Source of the DNA: Paracoccaceae bacterium
Lineage (GTDB): Bacteria; Pseudomonadota; Alphaproteobacteria; Rhodobacterales; Rhodobacteraceae
Direction: 5' to 3'
DNA: 36,444 nt
Assembly: GCA_030066175.1 (NCBI GenBank)
Contig: JASJCC010000018.1
Span: 1-36,444, forward strand
In this document: in pieces, positions 1 to 8,887 of the stretch
How the letters are laid out: each line of letters begins with the position of its first letter
How positions within the stretch are numbered: position 1 is the first letter of the stretch
Position numbers and translations under genes: made by a program
The notes under the pieces: generated by a model
Told to the model about the DNA's origin: nothing
Database searches by the model: none
The model's input: the letters and a program-made list of their open reading frames with translations, nothing else

Positions 1-948
1 CATCACCGTCACGAACCAATCCGTATCGATATTCCCCCCACACAGGATCACCCCGACCTTCCGGCCCCGCATCGCCTGCTTTTCCTGCATCAAGGCCGCG
101 AGCGGCGCCGCCCCCGCCCCCTCCGCCAGGTTATGGATGTCCCGGAAATAGACCCGGATCGCCTCGGCCACCTCGGCGTCCGAGACCGCCACGATCCGCT
201 CGGCCCCCTTCGAATAGATATCGAACGCCTCCTGAACCGGCACCCGCACCGCCATCCCGTCGGCGAAGGTTCGCGCCGAGTTCGTCTCAACCATCCGCCC
301 TGCTTCCACGGACAGCTTCGCCGTCTGCGCGTTCTCGCTGACCACGCCCACGACCTTCGTCTTCAGCCCCAGCGCATCCCGCGCCAGGATCGTCCCGCAG
401 ATCCCCGACCCGCACCCGATCGGCACGTAGACCGTGTCGAGGTCCGGCGCCGCCGAGAAGAGCTCGAACGCGTAGGTCGCCACTCCGCGCACAAGCTCGG
501 GATGGAACGGCGGCACCACGGCGAGGCCCTCCTCATCCGCCACTCGGAACGCCTCGACCTTGGCGGTGTCGAAATCCTCGCCGAACTCGATCAGCTCCGC
601 CCCGAAGGCCCGCATCGCCGCGTTCTTTTCCACCGAATTGCTGAAGGGCGCGTAGATCTTCGCCTTCAGCCCCGCCGCCACCGCCGCCCGCGCCTGGCTC
701 TGCCCGTGATTGCCCCGCGTGGCGGTGCAGATGCCCCGCGCCTCGGGATGCGCACGGGTCAGCCAGTCGATGAAGGTGATCCCGCCCCGCACCTTGAAGG
801 CCCCCGTCGGCGTGTGGTTCTCATGCTTGACCCAGACCTCACAGCCGAGCCGCTCGGCGAGCTGCGGCCAAGCATATTGCGGCGTGGGTAGCATCTGGGT
901 GTAGACCAGTTCCGCTGCCCGCTCCAACTCCTCGACACTCAACTTCAT
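1..948 (-). CDS. Threonine dehydratase-type PLP enzyme (3' end beyond window)
   Basis: A fold-type II PLP-dependent ammonia-lyase, probably deaminating threonine, serine or a hydroxy-amino acid to a 2-oxo acid plus ammonia. The start at 948 has a GGAGG ribosome site six bases upstream, and 316 codons are visible before the frame leaves the window at base 1. The expected family signatures are present: the PLP-lysine segment PTGAFKVRGG near residue 51, the asparagine loop TRGNHGQSQ near residue 81, and a glycine-rich phosphate loop GCGSGICG near residue 180. No regulatory ACT domain is visible in the part seen, which fits a catabolic or single-domain enzyme. It is divergent from lysC with under 70 bases between them. 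Family assignment is firm. The exact substrate (threonine, serine or hydroxyaspartate) is not decided by the sequence. Confidence 0.85.
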   Translation of the reverse strand, partial: MKLSVEELERAAELVYTQMLPTPQYAWPQLAERLGCEVWVKHENHTPTGAFKVRGGITFIDWLTRAHPEARGICTATRGNHGQSQARAAVAAGLKAKIYAPFSNSVEKNAAMRAFGAELIEFGEDFDTAKVEAFRVADEEGLAVVPPFHPELVRGVATYAFELFSAAPDLDTVYVPIGCGSGICGTILARDALGLKTKVVGVVSENAQTAKLSVEAGRMVETNSARTFADGMAVRVPVQEAFDIYSKGAERIVAVSDAEVAEAIRVYFRDIHNLAEGAGAAPLAALMQEKQAMRGRKVGVILCGGNIDTDWFVTVM

Positions 949-1017
949 GTCCGCCTCCCTTGCCAGCCGCACGCAGACTGATAAGAAGCGCCGGACGACA
1001 TGAGGGACAAGGCGAAA

Positions 1018-2256
1018 ATGCCGATCCTGGTGATGAAATTCGGCGGCACCTCGGTGGCCACGCTCGACCGTATCCGCCGCGCGGCCAAACGCGTGGGCCG
1101 CGAGGTCGCCAATGGCTACGACGTGATCGTGATCGTCTCGGCCATGGCGGGCGAGACCAACAAGCTGGTGGGTTTCGTGGATGAGACCGGCCCTTTCTTC
1201 GACGCCCGCGAATACGACGCGGTGGTCTCTTCGGGCGAGAACGTGACCGCCGGGCTGATGGCGCTGACCCTGCAGGAGATGGATGTGCCGGCGCGGAGCT
1301 GGCAGGGCTGGCAGGTGCCCTTGAAGACGACGAGCGCGCATGCCTCGGCCCGGATCGAAGAGATCCCGCCCGAGAATATCATGGCCAAGTTCGACGAAGG
1401 CATGAAGGTCGCCGTGGTCGCGGGATTCCAGGGGATCAGCCCGGAGGGCCGGATCACGACGTTGGGCCGGGGGGGATCGGACACCACCGCCGTCGCCTTC
1501 GCCGCCGCCTTTGGGGCCGAACGCTGCGACATCTATACCGATGTCGATGGCGTCTACACCACCGACCCACGGATCGCCGACAAGGCGCGCAAACTCGACC
1601 GCATCGCCTTCGAGGAGATGCTGGAACTGGCCTCGCTCGGCGCCAAGGTGTTGCAGACGCGATCCGTCGAGCTGGCGATGCGCTACAAGGTCAAGCTGCG
1701 GGTGCTGTCGAGTTTCGGGGACATGGATGAAAGCGTAGGCACACTGGTCTGCGACGAGGAGGATATCGTGGAAAGCAAGGTTGTTGCCGGAGTGGCCTAT
1801 AGCCGGGATGAGGCCAAGATGACGCTGATTTCGGTGGCCGACCGGCCGGGGATTGCCGCCGCGATTTTCGGACCTCTGTCGGAGGCGGGCGTCAATGTCG
1901 ACATGATCGTGCAGAACATCTCGGAAGAGGGCCGCACCGACATGACGTTTTCCTGCCCCACCGACCAGGTGGCGCGCGCCGAAAAGGCGATGGAAGAGGC
2001 CAAGGCCAAGGGGGACATCAACTTCCACGGCATCATCGCCGATACGGATGTGGCCAAGGTGTCGGTTGTCGGCATCGGCATGCGCAGCCACACCGGTGTG
2101 GCCGCCAAGATGTTCAAGGTGCTGTCGGATGACGGCATCAACATCAAGGTCATCACCACGTCCGAGATCAAGATCTCTGTTCTGATCGACCGCAAGTATA
2201 TGGAGCTGGCCGTCCAGGCGCTACACGACGCGTTCGAACTGGACAAGGTTGCCTGA
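1018..2256 (+). CDS. lysC: Aspartate kinase
   Basis: Phosphorylates L-aspartate to aspartyl phosphate, the first step towards lysine, threonine and methionine. The protein opens with the kinase motif KFGGTSV and shows SSGENVTAGL and the nucleotide loop TTLGRGGSDTTAVA. The C-terminal third contains paired ACT domains (from about DRPGIAAAIF and VGIGMRSHTGVAAKMF), which bind the feedback inhibitors lysine or threonine. At 412 residues it has the usual length of the monofunctional class. An upstream ATG at 1000 is in frame. I prefer 1018 because the protein then begins MPILVMKFGG as in related aspartokinases and has AAGGCG just upstream. ptsP follows on the same strand after 169 bases. The product pathway connects with thrC further along. 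Confidence 0.95.
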   Translation: MPILVMKFGGTSVATLDRIRRAAKRVGREVANGYDVIVIVSAMAGETNKLVGFVDETGPFFDAREYDAVVSSGENVTAGLMALTLQEMDVPARSWQGWQVPLKTTSAHASARIEEIPPENIMAKFDEGMKVAVVAGFQGISPEGRITTLGRGGSDTTAVAFAAAFGAERCDIYTDVDGVYTTDPRIADKARKLDRIAFEEMLELASLGAKVLQTRSVELAMRYKVKLRVLSSFGDMDESVGTLVCDEEDIVESKVVAGVAYSRDEAKMTLISVADRPGIAAAIFGPLSEAGVNVDMIVQNISEEGRTDMTFSCPTDQVARAEKAMEEAKAKGDINFHGIIADTDVAKVSVVGIGMRSHTGVAAKMFKVLSDDGINIKVITTSEIKISVLIDRKYMELAVQALHDAFELDKVA

Positions 2257-2425
2257 GCGGCCTCACTTGGCATTTGAGCTTTAGAAACGCGGTCCCGGAT
2301 GGCCTTGCCGTGTCAGCCCAATTTCCGGGCATCGCGAGCAGCGACAGCACCGCTCGCTTGCCAATATGCTTTTCCTTCCGGGGCCAACTCGCCTATAGCT
2401 GGCAAGAGACATGTGAGGGGGGCTG

Positions 2426-4666
2426 ATGCCAGACGGTCTGGAATCAGAAAGCCGCAAGCTGCTGGGGCGGTTACGCGACACGATGGCCGAAGAGGCGGCC
2501 GGGCAAGCTCGGCTCGACAAGATCTGCGCTTTGACGGCCGACTCCATGGGCACCGAAGTGTGCTCGGTCTACCTTTTTCGTGACGACGAAACGCTCGAGC
2601 TCTGCGCCACCGAAGGTCTGAACCCCGAAGCGGTGCACGAAACCCGTATGAAGCTGGGGGAGGGCCTTGTTGGTCGCGTCGCGCGCACCGGCAAGGTGGT
2701 CAACACCGCCGATGCGCCCGCCGAAAAGGGCTTTCGCTATATGCCTGAGACCGGCGAAGAAATTTACTCTTCGTTCCTTGGGGTTCCGGTGCAACGTCTG
2801 GGTGAAAAGCTGGGCGTTCTGGTTGTGCAGTCGAAAGAAAAGCGCCAATTCACTGCAGACGAGATTTACGCGCTTGAGGTCGTCGCCATGGTGCTGGCGG
2901 AAATGACCGAGCTGGGCGCCTTTGTTGGTGAAGGTGCCGCCCTCAAGGCGCGGCATACACGCCCGGCTTTGATCCGCGGCACCACCGGGCAGGAAGGCAC
3001 CGCCGAAGGCCATGTCTGGCTGCACGAACCGCGCGTTGTGGTGACCAATCTGGTCTCCGACGATCCCGAGACTGAACGCACGCGATTACACGCTGCGGTT
3101 GAAGAGCTGCGCATCAGCGTCGACGAATTGCTGGCTGGAGCCTCGGGCGATGCCGACCAGGTGCAGGTGCTGGAAGCCTACCGGATGTTTGCCAATTCCA
3201 AAGGCTGGATGCGCCGAATGGAAGAGGATATTGCCCGCGGACTTTCGGCCGAGGCAGCGGTGGAAAAAGAACAAAGCCAGGCCCGCGCACGGATGAGCCA
3301 GGTCAGCGATGCCTATCTGCGCGAACGGCTGCAAGACCTTGATGATCTGTCGAACCGGCTCTTGCGCAACCTAACCGGTCAGGGGCGCGAAACCGGCGCT
3401 GACCTGCCCGACGATCCGATCCTGGTCGCCCGCAATATCGGCCCGGGTGAGCTGCTGGAATATGGCCGCAAGCTGCGTGGCGTGGTGCTGGAAGAGGGCT
3501 CGGTTGGCTCGCATGCCGCCATCGTCGCGCGGGCGCTGGCGATCCCGCTGGTGGTGCATGCGACGCGGATCACCAATGAGGCGCTGAATGGCGATCAGAT
3601 CATGGTCGATGGCGACCAGGGCATCGTACATCTGCGCCCTGACGACACCGTGGTCAGCGCCTTTCGCGACAAAATGGCGATGCAGGCCAAGGCGCAGGAG
3701 CGCTACGCCTCGATCCGCGACAAGCCGACCGTCACCGCCTGCGGCACGCAATTACATCTGCACATGAACGCCGGGTTGATGACGGATTTGCCATCTCTGG
3801 CCGGCTCTGGCGCCGAGGGCGTGGGGCTTTTCCGCACTGAGCTGCAGTTTCTCGTCCGCAACCAGATGCCGAAACGCACGGAACTGGCGGCGCTCTATGC
3901 CCGTGTGCTGGATGCAGCGATGGGCAAGCGGGTGGTGTTCCGCACGCTTGATATCGGGTCGGACAAGGTGCTGCCTTACATGAAGCCCAATGATGAGCCG
4001 AACCCGGCCCTCGGCTGGCGTGCGATCCGCGTCGGGCTCGACAAACCGGGGGTTATGCGGATGCAGTTGCAGGCGCTCTTGCGCGCCGCAAATGGCCGGC
4101 CGCTGACGATCATGTTCCCGTTCATCGCGCAATACGACGAATATCGCCTGGCGCGGGCCGAGGTTGACAAGGCGATCGAGCGCGAGACCAAGCTGGGCCA
4201 CGCTATTCCCGAAACGCTGGAAATCGGCGCGATGCTGGAAACGCCCAGCCTTGCCTTTGCGCCGCGGCGGTTCTTTGAAGAGGTGGAGTTTCTGTCGATC
4301 GGCGGCAACGACCTGAAACAGTTCTTCTTTGCCGCGGACCGCGAAAACGAACGGGTGCGGCGGCGCTATGACACGCTGAACGTATCGTTCCTGACCTTCA
4401 TCGAAGGGATCGTGGCGCGCTGCGAGGACACCGGCACACCGCTGTCGTTCTGCGGCGAAGATGCCGGGCGCCCGGTCGAGGCGCTGTGCCTTGCCTCGAT
4501 GGGCTTGCGGACCTTGTCGATGCGCCCCGCCTCCATCGGGCCGGTCAAGAGCCTGTTGATGCGCTGCCATCTCGACCAAGTGCGCGAGGTGATCCTTGAG
4601 GCGCGCGAACGCGGCGAACAATCGGTGCGGGCGTCGGTGATGGCCTATCTGGCCGAGAACGCCTGA
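2426..4666 (+). CDS. ptsP: Phosphoenolpyruvate-protein phosphotransferase, nitrogen PTS enzyme I
   Basis: Enzyme I of the nitrogen-type phosphotransferase system. It takes phosphate from phosphoenolpyruvate and passes it to NPr and then EIIA-Ntr, a regulatory relay without sugar transport. The 746 residues show the diagnostic layout: an N-terminal GAF sensory domain (about 20-165), the HPr-binding and phosphohistidine region with the active histidine His363 in GSVGSHAAIVAR, and a C-terminal PEP-binding barrel with LFRTE, LSIGGNDLKQFF and the catalytic cysteine Cys676 in SFCGEDAGRP. The start has a strong GAGGGGGG ribosome site. A terminator lies about 100 bases downstream. The relay is known in other proteobacteria to affect nitrogen, potassium and PHA metabolism, and PHA genes lie 9 kb away, but a direct link here is only inference. 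Confidence 0.95.
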   Translation: MPDGLESESRKLLGRLRDTMAEEAAGQARLDKICALTADSMGTEVCSVYLFRDDETLELCATEGLNPEAVHETRMKLGEGLVGRVARTGKVVNTADAPAEKGFRYMPETGEEIYSSFLGVPVQRLGEKLGVLVVQSKEKRQFTADEIYALEVVAMVLAEMTELGAFVGEGAALKARHTRPALIRGTTGQEGTAEGHVWLHEPRVVVTNLVSDDPETERTRLHAAVEELRISVDELLAGASGDADQVQVLEAYRMFANSKGWMRRMEEDIARGLSAEAAVEKEQSQARARMSQVSDAYLRERLQDLDDLSNRLLRNLTGQGRETGADLPDDPILVARNIGPGELLEYGRKLRGVVLEEGSVGSHAAIVARALAIPLVVHATRITNEALNGDQIMVDGDQGIVHLRPDDTVVSAFRDKMAMQAKAQERYASIRDKPTVTACGTQLHLHMNAGLMTDLPSLAGSGAEGVGLFRTELQFLVRNQMPKRTELAALYARVLDAAMGKRVVFRTLDIGSDKVLPYMKPNDEPNPALGWRAIRVGLDKPGVMRMQLQALLRAANGRPLTIMFPFIAQYDEYRLARAEVDKAIERETKLGHAIPETLEIGAMLETPSLAFAPRRFFEEVEFLSIGGNDLKQFFFAADRENERVRRRYDTLNVSFLTFIEGIVARCEDTGTPLSFCGEDAGRPVEALCLASMGLRTLSMRPASIGPVKSLLMRCHLDQVREVILEARERGEQSVRASVMAYLAENA

Positions 4667-4764
4667 CGGATCGGCAATCTCAGAGGCGGCGCACCAGAAG
4701 GCGCACACCGCAACTCCCCGGCATGTTTCAGATGTGAGCAACCGTGCCGCCCAGAAAAACAGAA

Positions 4765-4806
4765 CCCGGTCACGCGGAATGATCCGCGGACCGGGCAGGT
4801 TTTTTC
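4765..4806 (+). terminator. Intrinsic terminator downstream of ptsP
   Basis: CCCGGTC-A-CGCGG (4765-4777), loop AATGAT, then CCGCG-GACCGGG (4784-4795) form a 12-pair stem with one bulged A. The U run of seven (4800-4806) starts four bases after the stem. It lies 98 bases after the ptsP stop codon and most likely ends the lysC-ptsP transcripts. Confidence 0.8.
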
Positions 4807-4835
4807 AGGCGATGCGCATCCCGGCCATTCTGGTC

Positions 4836-4989
4836 TCAAGACACCTAACCCGCACATTCTGCGCGGCGGGGCTTTGGCCCCTGACAGACCCGTTTTCCAC
4901 CCGGCCCAGTGGCGAATGACCCGGTCAAGCCATTCGCCCCGGAGTGGTGCCTTGGGTGAGGGTCTGTTGCGGCAGGCGCCCAGCCTTTT
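4836..4989 (+). ncRNA. ssrS: Candidate structured small RNA, possibly 6S RNA
   Basis: There is no gene in 4667-5031, but this part folds into one long irregular hairpin. Nested pairings from outside in are: 4865-4872 with 4978-4985 (one mismatch), 4880-4883 with 4973-4976, 4884-4891 with 4960-4967 (perfect, ACAGACCC/GGGTCTGT), 4897-4904 with 4939-4947 (one bulge), and 4911-4918 with 4931-4938 (perfect, GGCGAATG/CATTCGCC). A TTTT run follows the outer stem directly at 4986-4989. A single rod with asymmetric internal loops, CCCCTGA on the 5' side and TGCGGC on the 3' side resembles 6S RNA, which traps housekeeping RNA polymerase in stationary phase. The 5' end is a guess, and the 6S identity is recognition by eye rather than a search. 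As I recall, Rhodobacter ssrS is also followed by a gene on the opposite strand, as here. Confidence 0.5.
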
Positions 4990-5031
4990 ATGCCGCTACG
5001 AAAACGCTACGGCATTAACCTTAACGGAAGG

Positions 5032-5799
5032 TTACGACGCCCGAGATTTCGCGCCCGCCTCCACCGCGCGGCGCAGATCGGCGATCAGCAGATCGGTGTC
5101 ACAGCCGGTGCGGGCGGCAAGGCGCATCAGGCCAAACTGCACATGCGCCATTTCCTGGTAATAGCTCGTATAGGCGAAATTCGTCGCCGCGCCTGCGGCC
5201 GCCCCAATGACCGGCACGGTCTGGGTGGCGAGCTTCTGGCCCAGAACGGTGGCCAAACGCGGCGCGATGCGCGCGATCACGCCATGCACGGTGGCCCCGG
5301 TCAGCGTGACCCGCGCGGTCAGAAACGCCATGTCGGCGCCGTCATCCTCGGCCAGCGGCCCGGCCGACGCAAAGACACCGAGGCAGGCCTTTTGCACCTC
5401 GTCCTCCGCGGGATCAAACCCATGCTCAGCCGCAATCCCCTGAATGGCGCGCAGCAAAACCGTCGTCGTCACCGGCAATTCGGCCAAAGCCGTCGGCAAG
5501 CCGCCTGCCCCGCCCATCGCGCCCATCGCCGTGGTCATCGCGGTGTTCAGCCAGCCCTTCTGATCAGGCACCACCGCGCGGGAGCTTTGGGCCGCGCGCA
5601 ACGCCGCCTCCAGCGCCCGTGTGGTGGCCTGTTCCAACTGGTCCTTGACCGGATCGGGCAGGCGTTCCAGCAGATTTTCCGCCTGACCGCCCACCAGGTT
5701 CAGCACCTGCATACCGACATTGCTCGCCGCCTTGTGACGCCGCGCCAGCGCGGCGATTTCGCGGTCGATATTCAAAGCAACAAGGTCGGTTCCGGTCAT
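5032..5799 (-). CDS. EcsC family protein
   Basis: A 255-residue protein of the EcsC family (named after a Bacillus protein encoded with an ABC transporter; the molecular function is unknown). Recognition rests on the glycine- and alanine-rich helical segments (AMTTAMGAMGGAGGLP near residue 90) and the family-typical C-terminal stretch PVIGAAAGAATNFAYTSYYQ followed by a histidine-containing helix. There is no signal peptide. Association with the membrane through the hydrophobic segments is plausible. The ATG has GGAG five bases upstream. The TAA stop overlaps a 7-pair inverted repeat (5016-5034) that could help end transcription, although it has no clear T run. The gene faces ptsP and the candidate small RNA tail to tail. 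Confidence 0.8.
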   Translation of the reverse strand: MTGTDLVALNIDREIAALARRHKAASNVGMQVLNLVGGQAENLLERLPDPVKDQLEQATTRALEAALRAAQSSRAVVPDQKGWLNTAMTTAMGAMGGAGGLPTALAELPVTTTVLLRAIQGIAAEHGFDPAEDEVQKACLGVFASAGPLAEDDGADMAFLTARVTLTGATVHGVIARIAPRLATVLGQKLATQTVPVIGAAAGAATNFAYTSYYQEMAHVQFGLMRLAARTGCDTDLLIADLRRAVEAGAKSRAS

Positions 5800-5851
5800 G
5801 GGGGCTCCGTTATTTTACTCCCGTAAGACATGCGCAGCGGCCGCACACATT

Positions 5852-6355
5852 TCAAGCGTCGCGTTCCACCGGGCCCGCGACCCCCTCCCAAGCACCAGGC
5901 ACCAGGGCCACCCCCAACACCCGGTCCGGGTTGGTCGGCGGCGGCATCAAGACCCCCTCCAACCGGGCAAAGCCGAAACGGGCATAGAACGGCGCATCGC
6001 CCACCAGGATCACCCGTTCGCCGCCCAATTCAGACGCGCAGCGCAAGGTGTCGCGGATCAAAGCCGCGCCCAGACCCTCCCCTTGCGCAGTGGGATGCAC
6101 GGCGATCGGGCCCAAGAGCAGCGCCGCCTGCCCCGCCACCCGCACCGGCCAATAGCGAATCGCCCCGCCAACCGCGCCCTGCGCATCTCGCGCCACTCGG
6201 CACAGCACCGCCACCGGTTCGATCCCATCCCGCAACCGATAGGACGACAACGCCTGGCGGCCCGGCGCAAAGCAGGTGTCGAAAAGCGCCTCCACCTCAC
6301 GCAGATCGGCGCGTGTTTCCTGAGATAGCCTGAACAGCGCTCTGCCCTCGTGCAA
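5852..6355 (-). CDS. GNAT family N-acetyltransferase (YhbS-like)
   Basis: A predicted acetyl-CoA-dependent acetyltransferase. The acetyl-CoA loop appears in IAVHPTAQGEGLGAALI, preceded by the strand AALLLGPIAV, and the C-terminal half carries GDAPFYARFGF, characteristic of the YhbS-like subgroup. The substrate is unknown. The start is uncertain. An ATG at 6415 is in frame, but it would overlap the start of the divergent flavin reductase gene and add about 20 residues unlike the family. The TTG at 6355 places the first beta strand (ALFRLSQET) right at the N-terminus, so I use it with low confidence. The stop lies about 50 bases upstream of the EcsC gene start, so the two may share a transcript. 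Confidence 0.75.
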   Translation of the reverse strand: MHEGRALFRLSQETRADLREVEALFDTCFAPGRQALSSYRLRDGIEPVAVLCRVARDAQGAVGGAIRYWPVRVAGQAALLLGPIAVHPTAQGEGLGAALIRDTLRCASELGGERVILVGDAPFYARFGFARLEGVLMPPPTNPDRVLGVALVPGAWEGVAGPVERDA

Positions 6356-6413
6356 TTCGGTGAAAAGCGGCCTATCACGGCCCAAAGCACCGGGCAAACA
6401 GGAGACACCCCAC

Positions 6414-7019
6414 ATGTTCTATCGCCCCGCCGACGGGCACGGCCTGCCGCACAACCCGTTCAACGCCATTGTGACGCCTCGGCCCATTGGCTGGATCTCG
6501 ACCCGCGATGCCGACGGGTCGGAGAACCTGGCGCCCTATTCGTTCTTCAATGCCGTGGCCTACGTGCCGCCGCAGGTGATGTTTGCCTCAACCAGCGCCA
6601 AGCCGGATCGTGAAGGCACCAAGGACAGCGTCAGCAACATCCGCGCAACAGGCGAATTCTGCGTCAACATCGTGGAATACGCGATGCGCGACGTGATGAA
6701 CCAGACCTCGGGCGCGTGGGACCGAGAGGTGGATGAGTTCGAGCATGCGGGCATCGAAAAAGCACCCTGCAAAACCATCGCCTGTTCACGTGTGGCCGCC
6801 GCCCCTGCGTCACTGGAATGCAAGCTGACGCAGATCGTGCAGCTGCCGGGTGAGGCGAATTTCGCCGTGTTCGGCGAGGTCACAGGTGTGCATATGCGCG
6901 ACGATTGCCTGAAAGACGGGATGTTCGACGTGCTGTCGTTCAACCCGCTGACCCGCATGGGCTATCGCGACTATTCTGTGATCCGAGAGAAGTTCAGCCT
7001 CAAGCGCCCGGGGGAGTGA
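6414..7019 (+). CDS. Flavin reductase-like FMN-binding protein
   Basis: A 201-residue protein of the flavin reductase / FMN-binding split-barrel family. Members bind FMN and act as flavin:NAD(P)H reductases or small oxygenase components. Evidence is the N-terminal PRPIGWISTRD with the following SFFNAVAYVPPQVMFAS, and the segment KDSVSNIRATGEFCVNIV, all typical of this family. The ATG at 6414 has GGAG nine bases upstream, and a longer in-frame ATG at 6360 lacks such support. The gene is alone on its strand, divergent from the GNAT gene and convergent with the binding-protein gene, so context does not reveal a partner monooxygenase. Confidence 0.85.
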   Translation: MFYRPADGHGLPHNPFNAIVTPRPIGWISTRDADGSENLAPYSFFNAVAYVPPQVMFASTSAKPDREGTKDSVSNIRATGEFCVNIVEYAMRDVMNQTSGAWDREVDEFEHAGIEKAPCKTIACSRVAAAPASLECKLTQIVQLPGEANFAVFGEVTGVHMRDDCLKDGMFDVLSFNPLTRMGYRDYSVIREKFSLKRPGE

Positions 7020-7040
7020 CGGGCGCTCTGCGCGTGTGTG

Positions 7041-7070
7041 CTCCAGCCTGCGCTGCGCGCGAGGCTGGAG
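7041..7070. terminator. Inverted repeat between convergent genes
   Basis: CTCCAGCCT (7041-7049) and AGGCTGGAG (7062-7070) pair perfectly around a 12-base loop that can itself fold (GCGC/GCGC). It lies between the stops of the convergent flavin reductase and binding-protein genes, so a bidirectional transcription end is plausible. There is no T run, so an intrinsic terminator is not proven. Confidence 0.4.
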
Positions 7071-7085
7071 AACGTGACGCGTTGA

Positions 7086-8720
7086 TCAGGCGGCAAAACC
7101 CAGTTTCGAGACGTGGATCTCAAAGGTCGGGTGCATTTCTGCGCCCACCACGTTCGGTTTGTGATGCCGGTAGATCGAGCGCCAATAGGGCTGGATGATC
7201 ACCCCTTCGTCCTGCATGATCTTCTGCAGTTTGGCCATCACCTCGCGGCGCTGATCGGCATCTGCGATGGCGAGGGCCTCGCTCAGCAACCGGTCGAACT
7301 CTTCATTGGCAAAGGCGCTTTCGTTCCACGCCTCCCCAGACCGATAGGCCAGCGCCAGCACCTGAACCCCCAAGGGCCGTTGCGCCCAGTCGGTGCAGGA
7401 AAACGGATATTTCGCCCAATCGTTCCAGAAGGTTGAGCCGGGCAGCACCGTGCGCCGGATCGGGATCCCTGCGTCGCGGATCATCGCGGCGCAGGCATCC
7501 GAGGTGTTCTTGCGCCAGGTGTCGTCGATCGAGATCAGGTCATGCTCGAACTCCCCCATCCCGGCCTCTTCCATCAGCGCCTTGGCGCCGGCAGGGTCAA
7601 AGACCGGCGGCGGCAATTCCGCATATTCCGGATGGATTGGTGAGACATGGTGGTTTTCGGCCACTCGTCCGTTGTCGGAAAAGCCCAGCTGCAACAACAC
7701 CTTGTTGTCCACCGCCATGGCCAGCGCCCGGCGCACGCGGACATCCGCGTAAGGCACCATGCCATCCACCTCGGCCGCTTGGTTGGTGCGCAGCACAACC
7801 GTGTTGGCGGTCACAGCTTCGGATTTTGTCCAGCCGATGGCGTCCATCAGCAGGATGAACTCGCCAATCGACTCGTAGACCATGTCGACCTCATCGGAAT
7901 CCACCGCGGCGACGATCCCGGCCTGCTCGGTGCCGAAATCGATATACTCGATCCGGTCGAGATAGGCGCCTTCACCCCACCAGTTGTGGTTGGTGTTTTT
8001 CTCCAGCACCGCCTTGATGCCGACCTTGAATTCACCCGGCAGGTAGGGGCCGGTGCCGATCGGGTTTTCCAACGGGTCGCCGGTAAAGCTCTGGTGCACA
8101 ATGGCGGCCGGATAGTCGGAGAAGCCCGCGATCAGCGTGATGTCGGGCTGGTTCAGACTCAGCCGCACGGTGGTATCATCGACCGCCGTGATCGCGCCCT
8201 CGCGCGCCTTGCTCGTGGCCTCATCCACCAGAGACGCCATGCGCGCGGCCATCGAGTTGCCCTCGACGCTTTTGTCGCACCAGCGGGTGATGTTGAAGGC
8301 CACATCAGCCGCGGTGAAGGGATCGCCGTTGCTCCAGGTCACGCCGGGGCGGACATTCAGCGTGTATTCGGTGGCGTCATCATTGACCGACCAGCCTTCC
8401 AAGAGCATCGGCACAAAGCTGCCGTCGATCTGATACTCGACCAGGTATTCCAGATAACCGCGGGTGAAATTCGACATCTGCGGCCAATCATAGGTCCGCG
8501 GATCCTTCAGCGCCTTGACGGTGGATTCAATGCGCAAGGTGCCACCCTGCTGCGCATGACCGGCGGCCGCGGCAGGCTGTCGCAGCCCCAGCAGCCCATA
8601 AGCGGCCGCGGCTGTGAGGCCCAATGACGTTGCCCGGGTCAGAAACTCGCGACGTGACAGGCGGCCTTGGGCGACTTCATCGGCATAAAGCTGTGCGGCG
8701 GGATGAACGGATTGGGACAT
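7086..8720 (-). CDS. ABC transporter substrate-binding protein, peptide type, Tat-exported
   Basis: A periplasmic solute-binding protein of the extracellular family 5 type (dipeptide, oligopeptide and related ligands), 544 residues. The start at 8720 gives an N-terminus with a twin-arginine export motif, SRREFL at residues 22-27, followed by a hydrophobic stretch ending in PAAAAG. A longer open frame upstream has no signal. Typical core segments are [19 protein letters not shown] followed by [17 protein letters not shown], and [14 protein letters not shown]. No permease or ATPase gene is adjacent, so its transporter must be encoded elsewhere or it is an orphan. The ligand cannot be assigned. 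The upstream region contains a short direct repeat (8832-8862) and the tandem hairpin repeat. Confidence 0.9.
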   Translation of the reverse strand: MSQSVHPAAQLYADEVAQGRLSRREFLTRATSLGLTAAAAYGLLGLRQPAAAAGHAQQGGTLRIESTVKALKDPRTYDWPQMSNFTRGYLEYLVEYQIDGSFVPMLLEGWSVNDDATEYTLNVRPGVTWSNGDPFTAADVAFNITRWCDKSVEGNSMAARMASLVDEATSKAREGAITAVDDTTVRLSLNQPDITLIAGFSDYPAAIVHQSFTGDPLENPIGTGPYLPGEFKVGIKAVLEKNTNHNWWGEGAYLDRIEYIDFGTEQAGIVAAVDSDEVDMVYESIGEFILLMDAIGWTKSEAVTANTVVLRTNQAAEVDGMVPYADVRVRRALAMAVDNKVLLQLGFSDNGRVAENHHVSPIHPEYAELPPPVFDPAGAKALMEEAGMGEFEHDLISIDDTWRKNTSDACAAMIRDAGIPIRRTVLPGSTFWNDWAKYPFSCTDWAQRPLGVQVLALAYRSGEAWNESAFANEEFDRLLSEALAIADADQRREVMAKLQKIMQDEGVIIQPYWRSIYRHHKPNVVGAEMHPTFEIHVSKLGFAA

Positions 8721-8831
8721 GGCGGAACACTCTCTTGGCTTCGGAAAAGTCTTAAAAGCAGCCGGGGGTGTTGGGGTACGGCCACCCGTGGCGCGATCAC
8801 CGCACCTACGTCGCGGATCCGGCGAAAAGCC

Positions 8832-8862
8832 AAAAAGCGACATTAATGACAAAAAACGACAT
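8832..8862. promoter_or_regulatory. Direct repeat upstream of the binding-protein gene
   Basis: AAAAAGCGACAT (8832-8843) and AAAAAACGACAT (8851-8862) repeat with a 19-base period, about 110-140 bases upstream of the binding-protein start. This AT-rich patch in a GC-rich region could be a regulator binding site or promoter element. No regulator is identified. Confidence 0.3.
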
Positions 8863-8887
8863 CGTCGATGAATGCAAGAATTTATCC

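Noticed and set aside
4667-5031. Small protein genes in the ptsP-EcsC gap
   Set aside because: Open frames there have no ribosome sites or recognisable composition and run through the terminator and the structured RNA.
7647-8627. A 326-codon open frame antisense to the binding-protein gene
   Set aside because: Same composition effect of GC-rich codons. The minus-strand frame is a clear solute-binding protein.
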